A stretch of DNA of 64,000 nucleotides, taken from positions 6,164,138-6,228,137 of the forward strand of contig OZ026833.1 in NCBI GenBank assembly GCA_964023205.1, in the 5' to 3' direction. Numbering within the stretch: position 1 is the stretch's first letter; the number at the start of each line of letters is the position of its first letter. This DNA is from Lutraria lutraria. Its lineage: Eukaryota; Mollusca; Bivalvia; Venerida; Mactridae. The notes under the pieces are model-generated. The model searched no databases and was not told the DNA's origin. It was given only the letters and a program-made list of their open reading frames with translations. The position numbers were made by a program, and so were the translations under genes. Below are positions 37,078 through 48,408 of this stretch, piece by piece.

Positions 37078-38834
37078 GAAAATCCAGAACTTCAACAATC
37101 TCCTCCTTTAAATTAGTCCCTTTGACACAATGTGCTTACATATAATACATCAAACCAAAGTTAATGACCATTTGTGAAAAGAAGTCATCAGTGAATATTA
37201 GCCACTTTTTAGTTAACAGTAACTCATGAGGTTGAACAAATACAACTCAATGAATCATTTTTGTAAGTAAATCCAGAGTGTGTAGTACTATTGTCTATTT
37301 TCTTGATATGATACTGTGCCATTTACGTTTTTATATACATTTGTCAAACATTTTTTTTTGTGAATGTTATTTTCATTGATTAAAAAAATAATTCATGAAT
37401 AAATAATCTATGAATGAAAATAAATAAATTAAAACACTCAAGTTTGTCTTTTAATATTCTTTTTTTTAGCAAGGATATATCAAACTACATCCTTTGTAAT
37501 ATTTTATATACATGTACAATGAAAGAACATACAGACATTTGATAACAAACCCCTTTTGAAACTAACATACATGCAAGACCCAATATATTTTTCTATTTTT
37601 TATACAACTACAGAGGGACCTAATATATAAGATTGTCCATTTCTGTTAGAAAATATACACTTGACATAATTGCATATCTTGTAACATCTTATGTCTCAGC
37701 AAATACATTTTTGGAAAAACATTTCACTAGCGAGCATATACAACGGTATCATTATTATTTGTGCAGGAAGAGTTTCACTAAGAATGTTACTAACAAATAA
37801 TCATGTTATCATATTCCAATAAATTCAATGACAACATTAATCACATTCAGCTGAACAATCAAACCATTTTCGAACAAGAAGGAGTAGAAAATCTTTGAAG
37901 ATCTCAAATCAGGCACGAAAATACAATCTCTTCTTTTACTATTTCCTAACAAAGAGTAGTAGAAAATCAAATAGATGTTTTCAAATCTGGCACGATACAC
38001 ATTCATGATAACCTCAATTAGATTTAAACCTTAAATTCATTAAAGAGCCTAGAAACAAAACATTCTGACTGAAATGAATCAAAGCACATGTATATACAGT
38101 ACTATAAATGGAATGATTCACAAAAAAATTTATTGACAAATATGAATGTAAGATAATTTGAAAACAATGAAAGTGTGCTGATATACATAATGTACCATGA
38201 AATTGATTAGCAAATTAAAACAAATTAACACTAGCAACAAATCAATAAAACAAAGAAGTTTGCAATTTTATCACCACTCTTCCATTCATTAGTTCGTTTG
38301 TACGATCATATGATCGTATGTTCCTTCACACCAGTGTAAGTTCTTTCGTTTGTTCATTCATTCATTAGTTTATATGTTTGTTCTTTCATTCATAATGATA
38401 TTCAACAAACTTGAAATCAGAAACATGAAAATCGACCAAACCCTTCAACAATTGATAAAATACACACATGAATATACATAAAACACACTCACCCTTTTTG
38501 TCATGAAAGCAAATTTGGCAATCTTATAAAATACCTACAATGATAACATTGTCAAACAATGTCTTTGCAACAATAAAAAAAAAATCAAGACAATAGAGTA
38601 TTTCTCAGAATTACACAAAAATGCGAGCTAAAATGTTATAATGGTGAACAACAAAAAGCAGACAAATACCGCATTAAAGCAAGTTTTGACTTATCTATGC
38701 CATTCTCATCTGATAAGTCTTTTTTAAATATGTAATGATATTGGAATATGAACAAAATTGAATGAAGTTGCTATAGACTGGTACATAAAACATAGAAAGA
38801 AACCAGCAAGCAGAACTTTAAGAAGATACAAGCA

Positions 38835-39025
38835 GGGGCTGCTGAGGTTGAGTAGTTATGATATAAAGACTAGTAATCACTAGACCCTCGCCACTTTGGA
38901 TTCTATCTTGGACAAGACAAAATTCACATGTCTAACCCAGACAAGCCACAGGCCTTCCTCAACAATTAAAGCATACAAGTCATCCAAATGATCCTGGTTG
39001 TTCATGCTATGTTAAACAACAAAGA
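38835..39025 (+). mobile_element. SINE copy (CTGTTAAAGC family)
   Basis: A head GAGGTTGAGTAGTTATGATA is followed by AATTCACATGTCTAACCCAG and a degraded body ending GTTGTTCATGCTATG. Confidence 0.45.
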
Positions 39026-39046
39026 AAAACAGTTAGAAGTTGCATA

Positions 39047-39258
39047 TACTGTATTTTCATTTATTTTCGTTGGGCTCAATTTTCGTGGTTTTTACCAAAA
39101 TGGATATTTCGTGGGGATATGAATTTGTGGATTTTGATTTTTGAAAGAAAAATTCCTTTTCTCTGCATTTAAATTTGTGGGGATTTGATTTCGTGGATGA
39201 GCCGACCCACGAAATCCACAAAATTAAATCCCCAACGAAAATTAATGATTCCACAGTA
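39047..39258. mobile_element. TACTGT-ended MITE
   Basis: TACTGTATTTTCATTTATTT to TTAATGATTCCACAGTA, very close to the 8855-9065 copy. Confidence 0.8.
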
Positions 39259-39674
39259 AGTTGTGTATAAGCCTTTAAATGAATTAAAACTTCAAAATAA
39301 TCAAAATTCTATGAAAACACATTAGGTTTAATAAACAATCTAAAAAATAGCAACAAGGTCTTTTAGATGGCACAAGTATCTACTAACTCAACTAATAATA
39401 AAATTGTAAATCTAATTCAAACACTCCTCCAGCTTTAATAACACAAGATGCCAGCACTGTAAGGAATAATAACATAGAAAAAGTTGCAAAGAGTATTAAC
39501 CACTGAAAATATACTGATTTTCATGAGTTTAACACAATTTTTGACAATATGTCAGTTATATACAGTGGCTGGTTTGCCTTACCAGTTTTCCTGGACTGTT
39601 AACTTAACAGAAGGAACCAGCAACTTCTCCACATATGTAAGAAACTCAATATTTCTGTCTAATTTTGATGTAAG

Positions 39675-39745
39675 GTTTTGACCTGCCACAGCCGGGAATG
39701 CGACCCCTGGATTACAAGTCCAGCGTACTAACCACTAGACCTCGG
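39675..39745 (-). mobile_element. tRNA-Thr-like SINE head
   Basis: On the minus strand it reads CCGAGGTCTAGTGGTTAGTA, GCTGGACTTGTAATCCAGGG and GTCGCATTCCCGGCTG. The anticodon stem pairs well, but the acceptor stem does not, so it is more likely a SINE head than a tRNA gene. Confidence 0.5.
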
Positions 39746-41648
39746 TACAGAACCATGACAACTATCTTAGTGTATATATATAAATTGTGAAAGATTGACA
39801 GATCATAGAAAGCATTGGAATGTATACAGAAAAACTCGTGAACACAAATTAACTCATATATAACACTTATTTACTCTGATTAATACCACCAAGGAAATAA
39901 AAATATTGTACAACATGTGTTTATTTAAACCTAAAATACTGCAGGGACTTAGGAGAAAATACTGCCATAATTAATACTGCCACACTAGGGTCATCTTTTC
40001 AAATTCTGTCACAAACCACAGACAAAAGATAATAGAAGACCAAGAAAGAATGCTTTTTTACATAATACAAATAAAAACAGTACAAACATAGTAGTCCTTA
40101 CAAGCCAATCATAATTACAACAACTCGGGGCTTACAAAATGTTCATAGAAACTATTTTCAGACTTGCTTTGATTATTCCCAAGTTCATTATTTCACTGCT
40201 AATTGTATGACTATTTTTAAATTATCTAACTAGGGTCATCTAGTAGTTAAATTTCTAATTGTTGTAGTTGGGGAGACACCAGGATGCCAGGATGTAATGA
40301 TCTTGAAAGTGTAACTGTTATTTTCATTGGATGAGCTGGAGAAATTAACCAATCAGAGGAACCGTTATATAAATATGTTTATCATGAGTATTTTTTTACC
40401 CCACAGACACTTCAATCTGCAGAAATTCACGAAAATAACACATGCCTGCTAACAAACTGAAGTTAACATAGGTTATAGATCTACTGTTAACTAGGATGAC
40501 TGAGCAATCATACAGTTTATTTTTACTGATACTGAATGCCTATAAATATGGACTGCAGTATAAGTTGTCATGAGATATCATATGTTAATGAAGAAACAGT
40601 TAACAACCTGAATGATAATTTGTATTGATAATGTGAGTTATCATCGGGTCCATTTAAACATGAGATTTCCATATAATGCACTAAAAATGTAAAAATAACA
40701 ATACATGATTAACTCATATCCAAGGTAACATAATATACATAATCTGACAGAATAATTATACACAGAATATCAAACAGGCAGATAAAGCAACAAAGATGTC
40801 TTCAGACAATTTCTATGAGAAAACTAATGTCTGAGAAACATAGGTGAAAGTTAAAAAAAAAATGAAAAAAAAAGCCCAGGAAAACGCAAGTTTGGTGAAG
40901 CAAACAATAAAAACCAGTCCAGTACGGATTAGTGAAAAATGGAAATTTCAGCATACGCTGGAAAACTTTCAACCATGCATAAATTTTGTTTCAAGAAACC
41001 ACAAAATATCAAATATATACCAGATTCCCTTATAAACACTGAAAATAAGTTTTCGGCAACTAAAGACTACATTAACTGTTTCAGACAGACTCATATGGCA
41101 TGGTAGAAAGTCATTAAATCCAGTGAATTTTGAAAATACACCATGAACACAAAAATGTTCCTCTACCTGACACTGCAAAGTGTTAAGTATGTAAATTCTA
41201 GATCAGACAGTGCAAAAGGGTATGGTCAATGGTTAAGTTTGTTTTGAGAGACTAAACTTGTCCAAATGATTCTAGCTAAAAATTTAGACATGATTTTGAA
41301 TACAAAATGAATGAAATAATGTATGCACTGCAATAAATATAAGCACACAGAATCTTCTGTCATGAGTTAGAATACAACCAGCTTATATCACTTTAATACA
41401 TTATGCTTTTATCATGAGACAAAGTATCAAGTAATCGAAGCATACATACAACATACAAAAAAAAAAACATTATAAAGTGTGTACCCAAATAGTTACATTA
41501 TTGTAATATCAACTGTTCTAACAATGTATACAAAAAAGAAATGATGGAAATTGATTTACAAGATAAAATAGAAAAAAACACTCAAGAATTTACTGAGTTA
41601 CAAGTAAGACAATTATAAATAACGTACTATTAATCATATACATGTACA

Positions 41649-41784
41649 TACAGTCAACCTTATGTTAGCGTCCATCTCCAAATAAAGGCCAACATGTGGT
41701 TAAGCCCAATCTTTCATCATTTAGAACAGAATGACCTCTGAATAAAGGTCACCTGTCAATAAAGTCCACACAGGTTTGACTGTA
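41649..41784. mobile_element. AAGGCC-type MITE
   Basis: TACAGTCAACCTTATGTTAG to CACACAGGTTTGACTGTA. It lies in the TMEM165 3' flank. Confidence 0.75.
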
Positions 41785-41994
41785 ACTAACTTCGACCATG
41801 AGAGGGTACATATGGACATCTTCACATCAAAATGACAGATTTAGCACTGTGATAGGAAAATGAAATTAGATATACCCTAATTATATTTGATGGGAGAAAG
41901 TTTTAATGTTTAAAATCTGCAAGTTCATGAAAGCAAAGATGGTGAAGTCTTGAAACAGCCTGTCTTCTGGTCTTAAAACAGACAAATGACAAAG

Positions 41995-42212
41995 CTCCAT
42001 TATAAGACTGGACAAGACTGACCAATAGGAAATCTCCATTGTAAGACTGGACAAGACTGACCAATAGCAAAACTCCAGTGTAAGACTGGACAAGACTGAC
42101 CAATAGCAGAACTCCATTGTAAGACTAATATAAACTGACCAACAGGAAAGCTCCATTTTAAGATGGTACAAAACTGACCAATAGTTAAGCTCCATGCTGA
42201 AACTGGACAATT
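41995..42212. repeat. 39-bp minisatellite, about 5.6 units
   Basis: CTCCATTGTAAGACTGGACA and AGACTGACCAATAG recur with units starting at 41995, 42034, 42073, 42112, 42151 and 42190, an exact 39-bp step. Confidence 0.93.
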
Positions 42213-42875
42213 CTTTTATTGTAAGTGCTTTAATGTAATGCTCTTACTATACGGTACTTAGCACATTGCTTCTTTATGGGAATCCAGGATCTGGTGAGAT
42301 CAGAGCCCATATTGATAATGCTTCATAATTATTTTCTTAAACACGATCTAAAATATCTAAGCTTAGAAAAGAACTTATCACCTAATAAGTAACACACTGG
42401 AAAGTTCTTAAGAATGTTTTAAGTAAAGACTCATTTCTAGGAAACATTGATTATAAATAACAAATAGTAGGACATAATGATATCAATTATATACAATGTA
42501 GATTCAAGTTCCCATTGTACCTTACCCTCCTTATAGATCATGAAGTAACAACTTTTAACAACAGTATTTCTATTCTGTCTTGTTGGTGTTTTGGTAAACA
42601 AAATGTGCTTTAAGAGTTTTCTTACCACACAGTTAATTATGGGCCCAGGTTTACAAACTAAGGCCGACAGACAATAATTTTATCATAGTAGTATAAATAA
42701 TAATTCAACGGAAGAAATAACATTTTTATGTGTATGATACTACACGAACAAGGTATAAAACATGAAACACTGATTTATCACAGTTAAAAACTCAGAATCT
42801 GTTTTGTAGTGTACACCCGCAATACTGTGAACGTATATCTGACCGGCAGCCGTCTATTGTATCATGATCACTGTT

Positions 42876-45800
42876 CTAATCAGGTCCAAGTAGAAATGCA
42901 GTAAACGCAAATAATATAAATACTATTCCACCAGCTAGGGTCACTGAAAGAAGAAAGAAAACATAATAAAAGAATATATATGAAACATTACTTAATACTA
43001 TATCATTCTAAGCATACACAAATACCTAACAACATCATCAGCATTAAGGAAATAAAACAATATAATTTCAATAAAAACTGAAGTTGAAAAAAAAACAATG
43101 TTTTCGAAACTATGACAACATCACATGAACATTACCCGGAGTAATTATGATAATAGTATATTTTCTTTCCTCAGGCGTTAACGATTATAGTTTCACACCA
43201 ACAGCAAGGATTTTTGATGACTATTCGAGTATTAACAGTAGAGGAACACTCCAGGCATACACCATGAAACTTATATTTTTGATTCAAATAAAAACACTAG
43301 CTAAAACCAAGAAATACTCTATATATTGTAGCATGCGATTTCATTAATGTGTCAAAGCTGCATAATTTCACGGTAAATGCTTGCATTTATTTATAGCCTC
43401 AGTGAGATTCTGTTACTTTTGTAAGCTATAAGATAATTTTCGTAAAACCGGTTGTCAATTGTACGATCATAAATTTAATGATGCACTACATTATATAAAC
43501 ATGGGACATTCCTTTGTAAAATAAATGAAAACTATCGATTATGGTACAAAGCTAAAAATAATCGAATTCAGTGACTGTAATTATTCAGCTTTGACATTTA
43601 AATAAAATCACACTATATTATAGAAGGAATATTTACCAGTTCTAGCTGAGATCTTCTGAGAAATAATTCTGCCACCAATTACAGCTAAACCAGTGCATAA
43701 AGCGTGTCCAATGCACCCTCCTAATATCACACCACTTACATCCTGAAATACATGTTACTCTGTGTTTAACGCCATTTTTCAACAATATGTCAGTTATACA
43801 CAACAGCCAATTCACCTGACCAGTTTTCCTGGACTAAGTCTGTAATCTAATCAGCACTGACTTACTCCTCCTCAAGGGGCTGGTAACTTTAATGTATTAT
43901 GCTAGCTAAAATTGTCAAAGACAACATCATACACAGCATGGAACATTTGTCAATACTTCAAGACTGCATAATCTTATTCATCAGACACATTACTCAGGTA
44001 ATAAGATTTATCTTGGTTCGGCAATAAATGACACATGGTGATATACATTTACTGTAACGAAACTATCTTTATATATGATTCAGAAATACTCTGCCATGTA
44101 CGTCAGCACCAGGGTTAACCTCATTCAATTATCAATGAGACAAGTAAGCACAGTGCAACCTCTCCAAAGAATCCAAATTTACGAGCACTGTTGCTGAGAG
44201 ATTTCTGCTCAACAGAGGTTCAATTAATAGTTAAATCATACAGTGGGAAAAAAGCATGCTGTTTTGAACAAATGATTTAAGAATGTCATCTCATTCTTCA
44301 TTAAAATTGCCAAAGAAAAACAATAAATCTTGACCAGGGCTAAAATTACAGACTTCAGGTCAGATTGAGCATGGTACTATGCAACATAATCATCTACCTT
44401 TTAACAAAATTAACCTAAGGGAAATATAGCCAGACAATCCTTAGAAAAATGCTTGTATGGGGTACCTAGAGAAAGTTTAATTGTTTCAACTTTTTTTATT
44501 ATCCATTTTTACAATGAATCCCAAAAATCTGTCAAAATGCTATTTATATATTGAAAAAAAATACCCAAGAGACCAAAAAAGTTGGACAGGGCCATTTGTG
44601 AGTAGGGAGCGTAACCCCTAACAAAATATTCTTCAAGGATGGCCCCATATACTATCACTTAAAGATGACTTAATTAGACAAAATATACAAACCTCTCTAG
44701 CAGCTAAAATAATTGTTGCAATTTGAGATCTATCTCCCCACTCTGCCAAGAATGTGAGAACAAAAGCTTCTATAAATATAGCACTAAAAAATGCTGTAAG
44801 AATATTTCTCTTAGGTCCACGAATAATACCAGTCTCGATATCATGTGTGGACATTAAACGCTGAAACAAATATACAGTAAAATAAATAAACATCATTGAA
44901 TATTCAGAAATCATTTAAATAAACATTGACATAAAACTTCCACATAAATTTTAGTGTGGACATGAGAGAAGCATTTCATTTCATGACCACAGTGTAATAA
45001 TTAAACATTTGCACTTCCTGACCAATTTGGTAGCAAAAAGTTGCATTAAACTTATGAATACTGTATAAGTTGTGGACATTTCCAGAGTGGACATTGTCCG
45101 TGGGAATACTATATAAAGACGCTTGATGTAAGGCTAAGTTTGTGTTTTTGATGTAAGACAAATTAGTGTTACCTGTGTATCAATACTACACTTTTCACTG
45201 GTAAATCAACTTCGTACATTTAAGAAATGAAACTAATTAATACCAGTAAGTTCCTTGACCTGAAAATTACAGCCAAACAAAAGACACAAAAGGGTGAAAG
45301 AAATCAGACCTTTTTTGTTCAGATGTTAACTTTGATACAACAAATCATGTGCGCATAAGAGTGGCAATTATTCACATTATGACCTTTATCACGGAACATA
45401 AAGTCTGGGGACATAAAGTCATGGATTTTGATCTTGAAAAAAAACTTATCTCTGCATTTAAATTTGTGGTGATTTGATTTCGTGAATGAGTCGACCCACG
45501 AAATTAAATCCCAAACGAAAATTAATGATTCCACAGTATTTAAAGTTTTCCATAAAATATACCTCATCTTCCTTTTTCTTTAGCTCAGCTTGTACCTCTT
45601 CATATTCTTCCTGTGCCTCATCAGGGGACATGCTCCAACCTGTATGCAGACAAATATGAATTAACCCAACATACAAAGATTAATGACAGATTATTTTATT
45701 CCTATCTGTCTGTGTTTTAATAAAACCAAACTTAACATCCATGTCATTAATCAATATTAACAGCACCTCATTAGAATGACAGCACATTGTTCTAAAAGCT

Positions 45801-47847
45801 TTCAGTATTTATTTTATATTTAAATTTGAAAATGGGACAATCTCCATATTAAAGGTGTATTGTCTTTAATGACTTTCTTGTTTAGCACAATGTAGTTTAT
45901 ATTAAAGTTCATAAGAGAATACATTACCATCTTTGATCATTTTAACACCAAACACCAGGAAGAGTAGAGATGACACATAATGAGTTACATATCTAGGGAT
46001 AATAGTTGTGGCAAACCCAAGTAATGCTGAAATGTATTATACAAATAATGTTATTCAATAACAGTTAATACTTAAGAACTGAATTTCACAAAAATGGTTT
46101 TAAAAGCTTATGATAACAATTTAATATTTCATCAACAATTATATGTTTCTACAAAAGATGGTAAATAATAATTGTATATTGCTATACATAGCCTTAGGCT
46201 TCATTGTCAAATTTGAATGAAACATATCCATAAAAATAATTATCTGACAAAAAACTTCTATAAAAAATCAATATTAATTTTTCATATGTTCGAAACATGA
46301 TCATACATGTATATATATAATATAAATATAATGAAAAGTAATTATCATTCCACAGGTATTATATATTATTTAATAGCCGATCGGTTTCGTCATTTGACTC
46401 ATCAGGGCAATAAACATAATATATAAATATTTAAAATATATGAAATGTTAAAAAATATCAGAGTCAAGTAAATTAAATATTATTAATAATGAAAAATAAT
46501 ATATATACAATATTTAATAGCTGACTGGTTTCGTCATAAGACTCATCAGGGCAATAATACTAAAATGGTGTCAAAATTTACATAATTACATGGCAACGTA
46601 ACATTAATGCGTACACATGTATATACAACGTCAAAATTTTAACGTCATGAAAGTGTGTTTAATTTTAGTTCAAATATATCAATAAAATAAATATATATAT
46701 ACCTGAAAGAATAGTCATTGTAACAAGTGCACCCAGTGCTCCAGCTAACACGACTGTTCTAGAATGTCTCATAGCCATGATAGCCGCAATAAAAAATGTT
46801 TTATCTCCTAATTCTGATACAATTATCATAGACAACGATGCTATGAAACCATGAAGGAACTCAGAGTGAGCCACTTGGTACTTGATGTAAGAAACATAGG
46901 ACCCATCATCTGATGAACGTTCCAACTTGTGTCCATGAATAGCCTGAAATTCCAAAATAACAAAATACAGATTAATGAATAAAGCACATTTTAACATTAA
47001 ATCATTAAAAAATCCACACAGTAGTGAAAATATTTGCTTGCTTCAGCTGTAAATATATGCAAAAAAAAATTAGCTGTGCTGGGTGTGGCAGGGCATATGA
47101 TATTTTAAGGAAACATAAGCATCCACTCGTTTGACACTAGTTAATTGATTTAACTATTTACAATTCTACTTCCAACCCCAAACCGGTAGCTCGCAGAAAG
47201 ATTCAAACAAACAACTCGGTCTCCACCCTAGAAAGTTTTGTAGTGCCTCTTTGTATTTCCGCATGTAACTTTTAAGTAATATTTTACACTTTTAATTAAG
47301 AAACTTGGAGTCAGATTATAATTCCAGGTTAAAGTGGGAAAATAATACAATATGGCAATCATACTCATAGGCAGATGAATGTTGTGCTCCATGAATGAGG
47401 TTAGGATGAGGTTGAAGCATAATTGAAATGTTATACTGAAGTTGTAACTATATCACATTTAATTTGTTTCAATACGTTCAGACATGCAAAATGGGGTCAT
47501 AATTGAAACTTGATAATGTTAATTAAAACAACAGTGCACCCTAACTAACACGGCTGGGTAGGAAACATGGAGTGAAACATCAAGCCTGATCAAGGGAAGG
47601 AAATCAGAAATGTCTTGTTGTCTTAGGAGTGAAACTGAAAGGTGTGTCCAGGCTAATAACAGATAATAATATCAACAAGCAGGTACTAAATCTAAAGTGA
47701 CTAAGCACGATTTATTGTACATACATTATTTTTCTCCTTCGATTCTTCACTTCCAATTTCGTGATCCTCTCCTAACGCTAACAACGCTAAGTTAGCTACG
47801 GTGAATATAACCAAAGTGACACGAAATATTTTTCGGCTGTCGAACAT
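42876..47847 (-). CDS. TMEM165: TMEM165 / GDT1-family Golgi cation/proton antiporter
   Basis: GDT1 proteins exchange Mn2+/Ca2+ for protons in the Golgi, where they support glycosylation. Exons from the start: 47725-47847, 46703-46943, 45928-46026, 45563-45639, 44693-44860, 43637-43742, 42876-42943; phases join to 293 residues (I recall 324 in human). It begins with a hydrophobic signal-like segment (FRVTLVIFTVANLALLAL). The two family signatures are intact: E85-L-G-D-K-T90 in the first half and E220-W-G-D-R-S225 in the second, each in a hydrophobic repeat. A charged central loop (about 155-198, EEYEEVQAELKKKEDE) separates them. The end is ...FLLGPD-stop. It lies divergent to the protease-inhibitor gene, 561 bp from start to start. 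Intron 2 carries hammerhead-like motifs in sense orientation. Confidence 0.95.
44149..44270. mobile_element. GCAACCTCT-type MITE, right end lost
   Basis: CACAGTGCAACCTCTCCAAA at the left, then TGCTCAACAGAGGTTCAATT and AGTGGGAAAAAAGCATGCTG. The closing inverted end is missing. Confidence 0.55.
45405..45538. mobile_element. TACTGT-ended MITE, left end lost
   Basis: It begins around GGGGACATAAAGTCATGGAT and ends AATTAATGATTCCACAGTA. It lies just past TMEM165 exon 4 in its intron. Confidence 0.65.
46372..46411 (-). ncRNA. Hammerhead-ribozyme-like motif, copy B
   Basis: Same order as copy A, 144 bp further along the minus strand: ATTGCC, CTGATGA, GTC-AAAT-GAC, GAAA, CCGATC, GGCTATT. Stem II has a different loop but the same stem. 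The cleavage triplet is AUC rather than GUC, so stem III is weaker and activity is doubtful. The stem I pairing is better than in copy A. Confidence 0.65.
46516..46555 (-). ncRNA. Hammerhead-ribozyme-like motif, copy A
   Basis: Read on the minus strand: ATTGCC, then CTGATGA, then GTC-TTAT-GAC (stem II), then GAAA, CC-AGTC and AGCTATT. CUGAUGA and GAAA are the invariant hammerhead core. The GUC before AGCTATT would be the cleavage site, and ATTGCC can pair imperfectly with AGCTAT as stem I. Stem III is minimal, as in Penelope-type and dimeric type I hammerheads. It lies in TMEM165 intron 2, sense strand. Confidence 0.72.
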
Positions 47848-48408
47848 GATGATGAACACGATTTTCCTTCAATTTGAATTTCACAACGAATAAGAAGTTG
47901 AAATGAAAAAAATGATAATGATTCAGCTCACAAAGTTAACAACAAATACCATCAATACAATCAGATATGCTTCCACTAAAAGTCAGAAAAATGCTTCGCA
48001 CTCGATTAAGAGAGTTACGTGCCCTGACAAATCACTTCCGGTTGAGTTAACGATAAATTCCATTCAGTTTCGGATTCCGAAATTAGGGACCAATAATTAT
48101 TTCATGGTCCCCATTTTATCATTTAGCTTCAAGTATGGTTAATATATCGATAGATGGTTGACTTAAATATTTTATGATATGTGCTCAACGACTAAACTAT
48201 TAAAAAATATGAAAAAAGTATTTATTAATTCGTCCCAGTTTTCAACATGAGGAAGGGAGGTAAGTATCAAAATATTATGTCATCTGGTTCCCGTTCCGTG
48301 TTTCAGTCTACAACAAGAAACGACGGAAACCAGTTAAAAAATTCTGATGACAAATAATCACAGGGAATAATCATACTATAACTTACGCCTATTTATTAGA
48401 CACCGATA
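47848..48408. promoter_or_regulatory. Bidirectional promoter region, TMEM165 / CI-2-like inhibitor, with ETS-type site
   Basis: Two start codons face away from each other across 561 bp. A perfect CACTTCCGG, the consensus ETS/GABP site typical of TATA-less housekeeping promoters, lies at 48033-48041. That both genes share this promoter is inference. Confidence 0.5.

Larger units (their letters stand above)
37078..42875. other. Intergenic/3'UTR stretch between two convergent genes
   Basis: No coding exon with family similarity is seen in these 5.8 kb. The left part has clustered AATAAA-like signals (about 37397-37432). The rest would be the 3'UTR or 3' flank of the minus-strand TMEM165. It contains SINE copies, a TACTGT-type MITE (39047-39258), an AAGGCC-type MITE (41649-41784) and a 39-bp minisatellite (41995-42212). 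Confidence 0.6.

Noticed and set aside
41881..42210. 109-codon minus-strand frame with a 13-residue repeat (YWSVLSSL)
   Set aside because: It exists only because the 39-bp minisatellite is a multiple of three. There is no start context, homology or splice evidence.
45603..45640. Third hammerhead motif (CCTGATGAGGC on the minus strand)
   Set aside because: It is TMEM165 coding sequence (SPDEAQ) and is not followed by the stem II and GAAA parts.
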